From assembly GCA_947624425.1 (NCBI GenBank), contig CANQKG010000016.1, positions 1 through 14,015 on the forward strand: a DNA stretch of 14,015 nucleotides, written 5' to 3'. The stretch comes from an uncultured Clostridia bacterium. GTDB taxonomy: Bacteria > Bacillota > Clostridia > Oscillospirales > Ruminococcaceae. The notes under the pieces were generated by a model, which worked only from the letters and a program-made list of their open reading frames with translations, made no database searches and was not told where the DNA came from. Position 1 is the stretch's first letter. Each line of letters starts with the position of its first letter. Position numbers and translations under genes: made by a program. This document shows, piece by piece, positions 6,429 through 13,800 of the stretch.

Positions 6429-7349
6429 TTACATGGTCAGCATCGATCCGGATTCCTTCGGTTCCTCTGCCATAACGAGTTCCATTGCAGGACGAATGAT
6501 CAAATCATACCGTGCGTTGATATACCGCTTATAAAACTCTTTTTGCAAATCGGAAATATCGGTTATCTGATCGATAAACCCTTCCATCTGTTCCATATCC
6601 ATTCTCATTGCAATTCGCTTCAGAGCCTCTGACGCATCTTTGCTTTCAGCGCGGCTTAGAAAGTCGTAGTAGTTGATCTTTCGTCCGTTCAGTTTGATAG
6701 CGGAAGTCGGGAACTGAAATACCCTTGCGTGGAGTTCCGATTCATCTGAAAGTATTGTTTTCATGATCTGATCGTCCGCCTGCGGCAGTAAACAGCTTCC
6801 ACAGTCAAAAACAGGTGCGATCTCTGCTGTGTCTGCGTTATCATCGTATAAAAATCCCCAATTACCGTTATGTCGGTCAAAATTGCCGAGCAAGGCATCT
6901 GCAATGAACATATTCCAAAAATGTTCCCGTAAAACTATCGGAGAAATATACTGCTGTTTCTCAATCGTATCCATTATATCGGCAAGCTCCGTTCCGCTTC
7001 CATTGCTGTCGGAATCGAGAACCGTATTCTTGATCGAGCAAAAGTCAAGCAGCCGCTTGCCGTCCGCTGTGAAATCCTTGCAGGCACAAACGAGTTTTTC
7101 TTTTCCCTTAACCGTGAAGATCCCAAGCATAGTCTCTTGTGCCTTGATCCCCAGCATATTAAAGATACTGCTGGCGATGTGTTCGCTGATACAGCTATTT
7201 GTGTAAGAGAGGTTAGTAGGTTTCCTTTCTGCAGAAGGCGGAAATTTCAACATATATGCCGTACCGTTATACTCCACAGCAATCTTACTGCCGTTTGCCC
7301 CGTTATATGCTCTGCCGGGGATTACCCTGCAATTTGTAAAATCGATCAT
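6429..7349 (-). CDS. CtkA-family HipA-like kinase
   Basis: A compact HipA-fold kinase of 306 aa, about the size of CtkA (cell-translocating kinase A) proteins and of HipT-type short kinases, and lacking the HipA N-terminal subdomain. The glycine-rich loop is GANGSKIAVEYNG at 17-29, with a candidate ATP-binding Lys in YMLKFPP near 35. A helix with Glu follows (SCISEHIASSIFNMLGI, 52-68). The catalytic loop FDRHNGNWGF has Asp158 and Asn163, and the metal-binding PVFDCGSC has Asp182. The start ATG overlaps the stop of the upstream regulator as ATGA, with GGGGTGAG just before it. This is a coupled regulator-kinase pair like hipBA. All motifs look intact. A toxin role repressed by the upstream XRE protein is the likely reading, but it is inferred from arrangement. 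Confidence 0.87.
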   Translation of the reverse strand: MIDFTNCRVIPGRAYNGANGSKIAVEYNGTAYMLKFPPSAERKPTNLSYTNSCISEHIASSIFNMLGIKAQETMLGIFTVKGKEKLVCACKDFTADGKRLLDFCSIKNTVLDSDSNGSGTELADIMDTIEKQQYISPIVLREHFWNMFIADALLGNFDRHNGNWGFLYDDNADTAEIAPVFDCGSCLLPQADDQIMKTILSDESELHARVFQFPTSAIKLNGRKINYYDFLSRAESKDASEALKRIAMRMDMEQMEGFIDQITDISDLQKEFYKRYINARYDLIIRPAMELVMAEEPKESGSMLTM

Positions 7350-7765
7350 ACTCTCACCCCATACAGATATTTCTTTCGCAGATAGTCTGCGTGTTCCGGC
7401 GTAATCGCACTATCGTTGATCTCGGCTATGTTGATGCTGCCGTAAAGTTCTCCCCACAGACAATCCAGCAGTCCGCTGTGTGTCCGCAGCCCTTCCTTAT
7501 AGGCGTCCAGATCGTGCTGGAGGTAGTCCGGCAATCCAAACTCATAAGCGTGTTCGCGTTCCGTTTCACGGATACCGCTCTCGGTAAGCAGCTCCATGGG
7601 GACGTCAAGCGCCTTTGCCAGTTTATATACAGTTTCGGCGGAGCACTTTTCAATTTTCGTCTTTCCGCTGCAAATATCGTTCAGTGTTGCATGCGGAATA
7701 CCTGCCTGAACAGCCAGCCGATACTTTGTCATCTTCCGCCGTGCAATCAAATCTTCCAGGAGCAT
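7346..7765 (-). CDS. XRE-family HTH regulator paired with the CtkA/HipA-like kinase
   Basis: A DNA-binding protein of 139 aa. Residues about 1-60 form a Cro/C1-type helix-turn-helix (LIARRKMTKYRLAVQAGIP, then ATLNDICSGKTKIEKCSAETVYKLAKALDVP). After it comes a roughly 75-residue C-terminal extension (LPDYLQHDLDAYKEG, LLDCLWGELYGSINIAEIND, HADYLRKKYL) that I cannot assign. ATG 7765 is chosen: AGGAAG lies 8 bases upstream. The in-frame GTG at 7774 has no room for a ribosome site and would add three residues. It sits first in a two-gene operon with the kinase, downstream of a promoter lying within a long palindrome, so autoregulation in the HipB manner is likely. Confidence 0.85.
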   Translation of the reverse strand: MLLEDLIARRKMTKYRLAVQAGIPHATLNDICSGKTKIEKCSAETVYKLAKALDVPMELLTESGIRETEREHAYEFGLPDYLQHDLDAYKEGLRTHSGLLDCLWGELYGSINIAEINDSAITPEHADYLRKKYLYGVRV

Positions 7766-7780
7766 GGTGTTCACTTCCTT

Positions 7781-7820
7781 CTCTTAATATTATATCGGCA
7801 TACCGAAATAATTTCAAGAG
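7781..7820. promoter_or_regulatory. 40-bp palindrome, candidate operator of the XRE-kinase operon
   Basis: Two 18-base arms (7781-7798 and 7803-7820) match at 15 of 18 positions around a 4-base centre CATA, with the inner core TCGG-N4-CCGA. It covers the -35 and -10 hexamers completely, so a bound dimer or tetramer would block the promoter. Confidence 0.72.
7789..7817 (-). promoter_or_regulatory. Sigma-A promoter of the XRE-kinase operon
   Basis: The minus strand shows TTGAAA (7812-7817), a 17-base spacer and TATAAT (7789-7794), about 24 bases before the ATG at 7765. The leader is short. Confidence 0.82.
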
Positions 7821-7878
7821 AGTATTCAAACTTTTACAGAAAGTTTGCTATAGAATTACTATCTGCAGCTTCGCCACC

Positions 7879-7897
7879 GAGCGGGTCAGGTTGACCG
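7879..7897 (-). repeat. 19-bp scar matching the 3' coding end of trbL
   Basis: 18 of 19 bases match 8812-8830, which encodes VNLTRS near the TrbL C-terminus. In the frame running on from the broken prgI it also reads VNLTRSVAK. It lies 11 bases beyond the point where prgI similarity ends, so it probably marks the end of a duplicated trbL copy. Confidence 0.5.
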
Positions 7898-7907
7898 GAT
7901 GTTGCGG

Positions 7908-8045
7908 CGGCATGAACCAGCCAAACTGCACCAGCGTCACAATGAAGAGCAGCGCGGCGATGCCGAGGATGTCAAAGCCGCGCAGTCCTCACAGCAACAG
8001 GTTCGCCGTGGCTTTCAGGTTCTGCGGATACAGATATTGCGTCAT
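7908..8045 (-). pseudogene. Truncated, stop-containing duplicate of prgI
   Basis: It begins with the same ATG, ribosome site and MTQYLYPQNLKATANL as the intact prgI at 3953-4213. The Trp codon in GL-preceding position 19 has become TGA. After that the frame continues with the same residues (LGIAALL, IVTLVQFGWFMP) and then loses similarity after about 46 codons, so the second helix and tail are gone. Its ATG overlaps the g244 stop as ATGA, exactly as the intact copy overlaps the vestigial g244. It is non-functional. Confidence 0.85.
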
Positions 8046-8776
8046 TGTATCCCTCCCATTTCCTGTGATTCGGCGCAAGAGTCATTGCAAAACTCCTGCG
8101 GCGTCTGCCCGTATCTCATGTAAATGTGCTCAGCGATCATATCCTTGATGGTCTGTGACTCGGCGGCAGTCGGAACATAATCGAAATGATCCGAACTGTC
8201 ATTTCTGCTGATTTCACATTCCAGCCGAAGCGTATCGGCAAAAGGATTGTATTTGGCGTATAAATTCAGCCAAGTATCTTCCTCGTCATTGATGTGAAGC
8301 CCGAACTTTTCATCCGCATCGAACCACACTTCGAGATAGGCGGTAATTTCCTGCCCGATATCGCTGTCCACTTCCATGTCCCCGTCTACGGTCAGCATAT
8401 CTTTTGTCAGTTCAAAGGCGTCCATTTTCAGAACAGGCACCGGCACATATTCGGTGTTTTCCTCCGACAATGCAAGCTGGGTGCGGATATGCTCGGCAAG
8501 CTCCGAAGAACTATATTCCAGACACGCTTCTCTCACCTGATCGGGAACGATGCCGAGATACTTTAGTCCTGCGTCATACCTTGACCGCAGCTTATCATAG
8601 GTGATGCTCTCATTGGGCGCTGCTTCAAACATATTCATGTCGCCGTACCACCGTGTATAGCGATCCTGATATTCAATCCCGCAGGCTTCCTCATAAGCGG
8701 CAATGATTTTATATCCGTCAGAGCCGTGTTTGAAGAAAAACTTTGATTTTTCTTGAAAATCCTGAAAATAATCCAT
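8042..8776 (-). CDS. Conserved-type acidic hypothetical protein (g244) of the transfer region
   Basis: A 244-aa acidic cytoplasmic protein with no signal peptide or membrane helix. Its N-terminal half is helical (FQDFQEKSKFFFKHGSDGYKII, EEACGIEYQDRY). Its C-terminal half has a compact pattern (EITAYLEVWFDADEKFGLHIND-EEDTWLNLYAKYNPF, then FDYVPTAAESQTIKDMI). I do not recognise a family with a known function. The start has AGGAGG 8 bases upstream and lies 16 bases after the trbL stop, so it is in the same operon. Its stop overlaps the start of the broken prgI. The duplicated remnant at 4210-4338 upstream of the intact prgI indicates that g244 and prgI were originally adjacent, which supports a transfer-related or element-maintenance role. 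Confidence 0.82.
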   Translation of the reverse strand: MDYFQDFQEKSKFFFKHGSDGYKIIAAYEEACGIEYQDRYTRWYGDMNMFEAAPNESITYDKLRSRYDAGLKYLGIVPDQVREACLEYSSSELAEHIRTQLALSEENTEYVPVPVLKMDAFELTKDMLTVDGDMEVDSDIGQEITAYLEVWFDADEKFGLHINDEEDTWLNLYAKYNPFADTLRLECEISRNDSSDHFDYVPTAAESQTIKDMIAEHIYMRYGQTPQEFCNDSCAESQEMGGIQ

Positions 8777-8792
8777 GATAAAAACCTCCTGT

Positions 8793-9722
8793 TTATCTTG
8801 CCCGTGCGATAGAGCGGGTCAGATTGACCGCTGTAGTGGTCGCATGGACGACGCTCATCATGTTCACCCTGACCGAAGAGTCAAGCCCGAACTGCCCTGC
8901 GATTCGAGGCACTTCATTTGCCGCCAGCATAATGCCGAGTCCAAGCAGCATATGACTTTGGAAGCTCAGCAGACCAAGGAACAAAAGCGTTGTTTGCATG
9001 AATGCCGTCAGGCAGATTGCCGCGACCTGTTTCATCCATTGATTGAAGCCGTCGCTGTATCCTCTCGGCACACTGAACATATACAACGCGCCCACTGCCA
9101 TCTGCGTGAGCAGGATCCCGCCGCGCTTGATATTTGCGAAAAAGATTTTAATCACACAATATGCAAAGGCGATCATCGCCAAAAGATTCAGAAGATTGAC
9201 TCCCATATTACCTGCCACCGCAAAACTGCCCACCAGCACCGATGTGCTTTCACCCGCAAGGTCAATCGACTGTCCGCCCGCAAACAGACGGGATAAATCG
9301 TGGGAAAAAGTGTTTTGTAAGCTGATACAGAATTTGTATAGCTCCACCGGAACCACACCGATAAGCGAACAGGCAAAGAAGCCTTTTAGAATATTGAGCG
9401 CCGTTGTTTTGATATTTGCCCGTCCGCATTGGTATTCGATTGCCACATCGAATACGGCAACCACCGTACCGACAGCAAACAAAGACCAGCCAAACAAAGT
9501 GAAGAGCTTAACGGTTGCCTTGACCCAATCGAGATCAAAGATTTCTGCACCCATATTTCCCATACGAGTGAAAAAATCCGCTGCGGTGCCATAAATGGTT
9601 TCATAAAACCATCTGAGCATCGTATTCCAGATTGTGTTGGATATTTGTGTGCCGAGAAATTCAAAACCTTCCCGGATACCATTTCCGATGGCATCAACGA
9701 TGTCACCGATCCAGTCGAACAT
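8793..9722 (-). CDS. trbL: TrbL/VirB6-like conjugation membrane protein
   Basis: A polytopic membrane component of the type IV secretion channel, 309 aa. After an amphipathic N-terminus (MFDWIGDIVDAIGNGIREG), hydrophobic helices lie at about 70-94, 111-133, 163-195, 203-218, 232-254 and 256-270. The C-terminus is soluble (PRIAGQFGLDSSVRVNMMS, ending NLTRSIARAR). Size, helix pattern and position between a VirB2-like gene and prgI fit the clostridial TrbL group. The start ATG 9722 has a GGGGGTGA site 5 bases upstream. The preceding gene ends just before a strong hairpin at 9745-9776. Confidence 0.88.
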   Translation of the reverse strand: MFDWIGDIVDAIGNGIREGFEFLGTQISNTIWNTMLRWFYETIYGTAADFFTRMGNMGAEIFDLDWVKATVKLFTLFGWSLFAVGTVVAVFDVAIEYQCGRANIKTTALNILKGFFACSLIGVVPVELYKFCISLQNTFSHDLSRLFAGGQSIDLAGESTSVLVGSFAVAGNMGVNLLNLLAMIAFAYCVIKIFFANIKRGGILLTQMAVGALYMFSVPRGYSDGFNQWMKQVAAICLTAFMQTTLLFLGLLSFQSHMLLGLGIMLAANEVPRIAGQFGLDSSVRVNMMSVVHATTTAVNLTRSIARAR

Positions 9723-9744
9723 GATAAGTCACCCCCTGATGGCA

Positions 9745-9776
9745 CAGACAAAAGGCGGCAAACCGCCTTTTGTCTG
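9745..9776. terminator. Perfect 14-bp stem hairpin between the 137-aa gene and trbL
   Basis: CAGACAAAAGGCGG pairs fully with its complement around a 4-base loop. The GC core GGCGG/CCGCC is flanked by AAAA and TTTT, so either strand gives a stem followed by TTTTGTCT. This is typical of a bidirectional or leaky terminator. It lies 11 bases past the stop at 9788 and 22 bases before trbL. Confidence 0.65.
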
Positions 9777-9787
9777 CATGGTCTTGC

Positions 9788-10201
9788 TTACTGAAATTGC
9801 ATGGATAGGTTGTTACTTTGATCTTGAAACATTTCGGCATACGAAAGAACTTTTTCCGCAATCTGTGCTTTTTGCGCGTCGGTGACCGGTGTGTACCATC
9901 TGGGTTCTCCGCGTTCATCCCAGATATAAGGCGAAATGAACTCGGAGCTGCATCTCAGCTTGTACTTTCCGATTATTTCGGAAAACTTCATGATCTGTGT
10001 ATCCATAACGCCATTTTCTTTATCAATGACAGAAACCAAAAAGGCATCATAATAACCGCCGGCTGCGGTGTTGATAAACTGAACTTTCAGCAGTTTGCTC
10101 TCATCCAGCGCCCCAATCATTGTTTTGCCGACAAATTTCATATTGCAAAGAAGCCGATTCTCTCCAAACATAGCTCTCATTTCCTGCTCAAAAAAATCCA
10201 T
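9788..10201 (-). CDS. Hypothetical protein of the transfer operon
   Basis: A 137-aa soluble protein with no membrane helix. It contains MRAMFGENRLLCNMKFVGKT, a beta-rich middle (KVQFINTAAGGYYDAFLVSVID), SEFISPYIWDERGEPRWYTPVT, and a helical C-terminus. I cannot name its family. The start has AAAGGAGG 8 bases upstream. It lies 15 bases after the VirB2-like gene and before trbL, so it is co-transcribed with transfer genes and is probably an accessory to transfer or element maintenance. Confidence 0.8.
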   Translation of the reverse strand: MDFFEQEMRAMFGENRLLCNMKFVGKTMIGALDESKLLKVQFINTAAGGYYDAFLVSVIDKENGVMDTQIMKFSEIIGKYKLRCSSEFISPYIWDERGEPRWYTPVTDAQKAQIAEKVLSYAEMFQDQSNNLSMQFQ

Positions 10202-10215
10202 ATCAGACGCCTCCT

Positions 10216-10548
10216 TTACAAAATCGACCAGATATAAAGCGGTGCGGTTAATGTGAAAATAAGACAGGCAAACAGAATTGCCGGCGCACCAAATTCAAAT
10301 TGTCCATGCTTACGATAATCAAAATACGCCGTCCCGACTTTCACAAAAAACAAAATTGCCAAGACCATATCCACTACCGGAAAAACGACATTGTTGACCA
10401 CCGTTTGCACCTGTGATTTTGCCGCATTCCATGTGCTTTCGATTGCCGTGGATACATTTCCTGCCGCAAATGCGGGCAATGCAGCACTTGCCAATACCAG
10501 CATCATGATTGCGGCAGACAGCAGTATTCTTTTCCAAACCTTCTTCAA
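10216..10548 (-). CDS. VirB2-like small secreted membrane protein (DUF3852-like)
   Basis: A 110-aa protein with a clear signal peptide (basic MKKVWKR, hydrophobic core, ALPAFAAG cleavage site near 29). A short polar stretch (STWNAAKSQVQTVVNN) and two hydrophobic helices follow (about 53-75 and 90-110, the second reaching the C-terminus). This signal peptide plus two-helix layout is that of VirB2/TrbC pilin-like subunits, and the position upstream of trbL agrees. It resembles DUF3852 proteins of clostridial conjugative transposons. It starts with TTG at 10548, one base after the previous stop, with AGGAGG 8 bases upstream inside that gene. The VirB2 role is inferred from architecture. Confidence 0.8.
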   Translation of the reverse strand: MKKVWKRILLSAAIMMLVLASAALPAFAAGNVSTAIESTWNAAKSQVQTVVNNVVFPVVDMVLAILFFVKVGTAYFDYRKHGQFEFGAPAILFACLIFTLTAPLYIWSIL

Positions 10549-10549
10549 A

Positions 10550-10885
10550 TCACTTTCCTCCTAACCTTTTCACGATATCCTGTTCCCGCACCCGTCGAAT
10601 GCGGATATTCAGATTTTTGCAAAACGCAAGCTCTCTTTTCATCCCCGCAGTAATCTCCTCTCCGAACAGCCATAATTCATCGCAAAACCACAGCAGGGAC
10701 AGTCCTGCCGCCAGACCGATGTTTCGTTCTATCGGGTCATGATCATTGAGGCAAAGCGCATAAAAATGCGGAACGACCGGAGCCGTTCCGCATTTTAACG
10801 CATATTCGGTATATCTCTTTACACGCTGCAGATTGTATTCCACATCTCCGCCGAGAGGCGAACAGACATACACCTTCTTCTTCAT
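10550..10885 (-). CDS. DUF4406/DUF7768-like small protein
   Basis: A 111-aa protein opening KKKVYVCSPLGGD, a beta strand plus glycine loop, followed by NLQRVKRYTEYALKCGTAPVVPHFYALCLND and WFCDELWLFGEEITAGMKRELAFCKNLNI. This is the pattern of DUF4406/DUF7768 proteins, which share the nucleoside 2-deoxyribosyltransferase-like fold and are common in phages and conjugative elements. The exact substrate is not known. Its ATG overlaps the adhesin stop as ATGA, so it is translationally coupled, with no clear separate ribosome site. Confidence 0.82.
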   Translation of the reverse strand: MKKKVYVCSPLGGDVEYNLQRVKRYTEYALKCGTAPVVPHFYALCLNDHDPIERNIGLAAGLSLLWFCDELWLFGEEITAGMKRELAFCKNLNIRIRRVREQDIVKRLGGK

Positions 10886-13800
10886 TCATCATCGTCGTCC
10901 TTTTTCTTTTTCAACGAGATAATCACGAAAGATACCAGTCCGCCGAGAGCGACGGCACCCAGCCCGATCCAAAATCCCAAATTGCTGCTGTCCCCTGTTT
11001 GCGGAACGGCGGGCGGAGGCGAAACAGGCTTTAGGGTCACGGTCTGTTCCTCGTCCGCAATATTCGCATGAACGGCGATCTCCACACCGTCACGATAGAG
11101 CGTTTCAAACACAACAAGTTCGGTTTCTGTTGTGATACCGTCGGCGTTGAATGTGAATGTGACGGTTACTTCGCCGTCTGCTGTTTCGGGCGTAAAGGTG
11201 ACTTCCGAGCGGATTTCTTTTCCGTTCACTGTGAACGGTTCACCGGTCGCTTTGTTCATCAGAACACCCTTTACCGTATACTCCTTTCCGGGAGTGAGAT
11301 GCTGATAGGAAACGGTGTCCTCAATGGTGATCTCGCCCTTTGCCTCGACCTCTTTTTCGCCGTTGGCAGTCGCCTGTGTACCGATTTCAGGCACATGAAC
11401 CTTCACGGTCTGCCCTTCATCTTCAATGTCCGCATGAATAGCCAGTTCCAGACTGTCTTTACACAAGCTTTCAAATACCACAATATCCGTGTCCTCTTTG
11501 ATATACTTGGAATCGAAAGAGAAGGACACCGTTACCTCACCGGCAGGCGTTTCCGGCGCAAAGGTGATTTCCGAACGGATTTCCTCGCCGTTCAGCAGGA
11601 GCGGCTCGCCGGTGGTTTTGTCCATCAGAACGCCCTTGAGCAGATACTCCTTGCCGGGGATCAAGTTCTCATAGGAAACAACATCTTCAAGGGTGAATAC
11701 CTCGGTGGCACATATTTCCTTTTCACCGTCTACCGAAGCAGTCGTGCCGATTTTAGGAACAAGCACGGTCACAGTTTGATCTTTATCTTCGATATCGGCG
11801 TGAACGGTCAATGCCAGACCGTCTTTGTATAGGCTCTCGAACACCACAAGGTCGGTATTCTGCGTGATACCTGTGCCGTCAAAGACAAAGGTGACGGTCA
11901 CAAAGCCGGAGAAATCTTCGGGAATGAAAGTGACTTCGGACACAATCTGCTCGCCGTTTACAAGAAACGGTTTGCCGGTGGCTTTGTCCATGAGAATACC
12001 TTTCACGGTATATTCCTTGCCGGGGATTAGATGCTTGTACTCCACCTCATCCTCGACGGTGATCTGCTCGTTGGGGTGGGTTTGCTTTTCTTTCTCTGTC
12101 GTTGCCGTTGTACCGATTTCGGGGATTTTGTCATTGCCCACTGTGATCTCAATCACCTCCGCCTCGGTCGTCACATGAACATGATGAATATCGGTGTTCG
12201 GGAGATAGCCCTCCGCCGGGGTCAGCTCCACAATCACATAACTGCCATAGGGAATATCCTCGAATTTGAAAACGCCGTCCTCGCCGGAAGTGGCGGTCAG
12301 GATTGCATTGTCCTCGGTGTATTCGGTTGTGTCAGAGGCAAACAGTCCGAAAACTGCGCCTGCGATATTTTCTTTGGTTTCCCGGTCGGTCTTGTGACCG
12401 AGAATATTCCCTCGGAGAATTTCGTTTTCAATGGATTCACCATCGTTTACAGTGATGTGAACGGTCGCCGTGTCTTGCCCTGCATAGGCAAACTCCACGG
12501 GGTACTGCGTATCGGAGAGGATATAATGGCTATCCGTTGCGATCTCCTTCACATACAACTTTGCACCCACGGGAAGATCGGTCGCAAAGACGGCATATCC
12601 GTTTTCGTCACAGGTCACGGTTTCGATCAGTCCGTCTTTCGGAATCCTCGTACCGTCTGCTGCCACAATGTCCTCGGCGGCGAACAGACCGAATTGAACG
12701 GAAAGGATTTCGCCGTTATTTCCGATACCGAAGCGGTCGTCTTTCTCCATCACTTTGGAAAGGTCGATTTCGACTTTCTGGCGCTCGTTGTAAAATTCGG
12801 TTGCCGTTTCGGTGATCGTGGTTTCCTGTCCGGCGTAGGTCAGTTCGACCGTGTGGGTTTCATCATTCGGTACCATGCCGTAAGGAGCGGTGATTTCACG
12901 GATCTCGTACTTTCCGAGATATAATGCTTTGCTGACAGCTTTGCCGTCCTCGCCGGTCGTTACAATATCCACGGCCGTGCCTTTGGCATAGCGAAGTGTG
13001 CCGTCCGGCGTGATAATATCTTCGGCAGCGGTGATCTCATACACTGCGCCGGGAAGCCCTGTTTCCTCATAGCCGGGCTGATAGATACCGCCGTTCTCGG
13101 TGACTGAGGAGAACACCTCACCGGTCTTGGTGACAATGATATTCCCTTTCTGCGGCATATCCGCTTTGGTCACCTCCACCACGGTCACGGTGTCTTCCTC
13201 TGAGGAATTTTCTTCTGTCACATCAAAATACACCGGGTCGGTGTTTAGCACATACCCATACGGCGCCTGCACCTCTACGATAGAATAGCCCTCGCCGTAG
13301 GGCAGCTTTTCGGGAGTGAGCAGATATCCCTCGGCATTGGTGTAAAAGGTATCAATGGTCGTGAACTGCGGATAGGTGTAACTCATGGAAACAAGATTTC
13401 CGTCCGGATCATAGATCTGAAATCCTGCCCCCGCATAGGGAATGGTCTTGCCGGTTTCCGCATCGGTTTTCACGATCTTGATATAACTTTCAAAGTTGTG
13501 ATTGTTGATAAGATAGCGGTAGGTCTGACCGTCCTTTGCAATATACACATCGAAGTCGGGCAGCAGGTCGCGGCCGTCCCAGCCACTTACCTGATGGACG
13601 GTATAAACGCCGTAGGGCAATCCCTTCGTTTCGGCAAAGCCGTTTTCATCACAAATAAGGCGATCCCGTTCGGTTGCCTTAGCCGCTGCATAGCTGCCGA
13701 CGCTCTTGAGATACACCTCAAAAACCGCGCCGACCTCCGGCGTTTCGATTTGGGTACTGCCATCGTCTGTGTGTTTGATAATGGCGATCTTGCCCTTGAT

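Noticed and set aside
7827..7847. Inverted repeat CAAACTTT-N5-AAAGTTTG upstream of the XRE-kinase promoter
   Set aside because: AT-rich stem without a T run on the useful side, and outside the promoter. It could be a weak terminator remnant or a binding site, but nothing decides it.
11068..12924. Long plus-strand open frames opposite the adhesin
   Set aside because: Shadows created by the repetitive, biased codon use of the adhesin; products have no motifs and follow the adhesin repeats.
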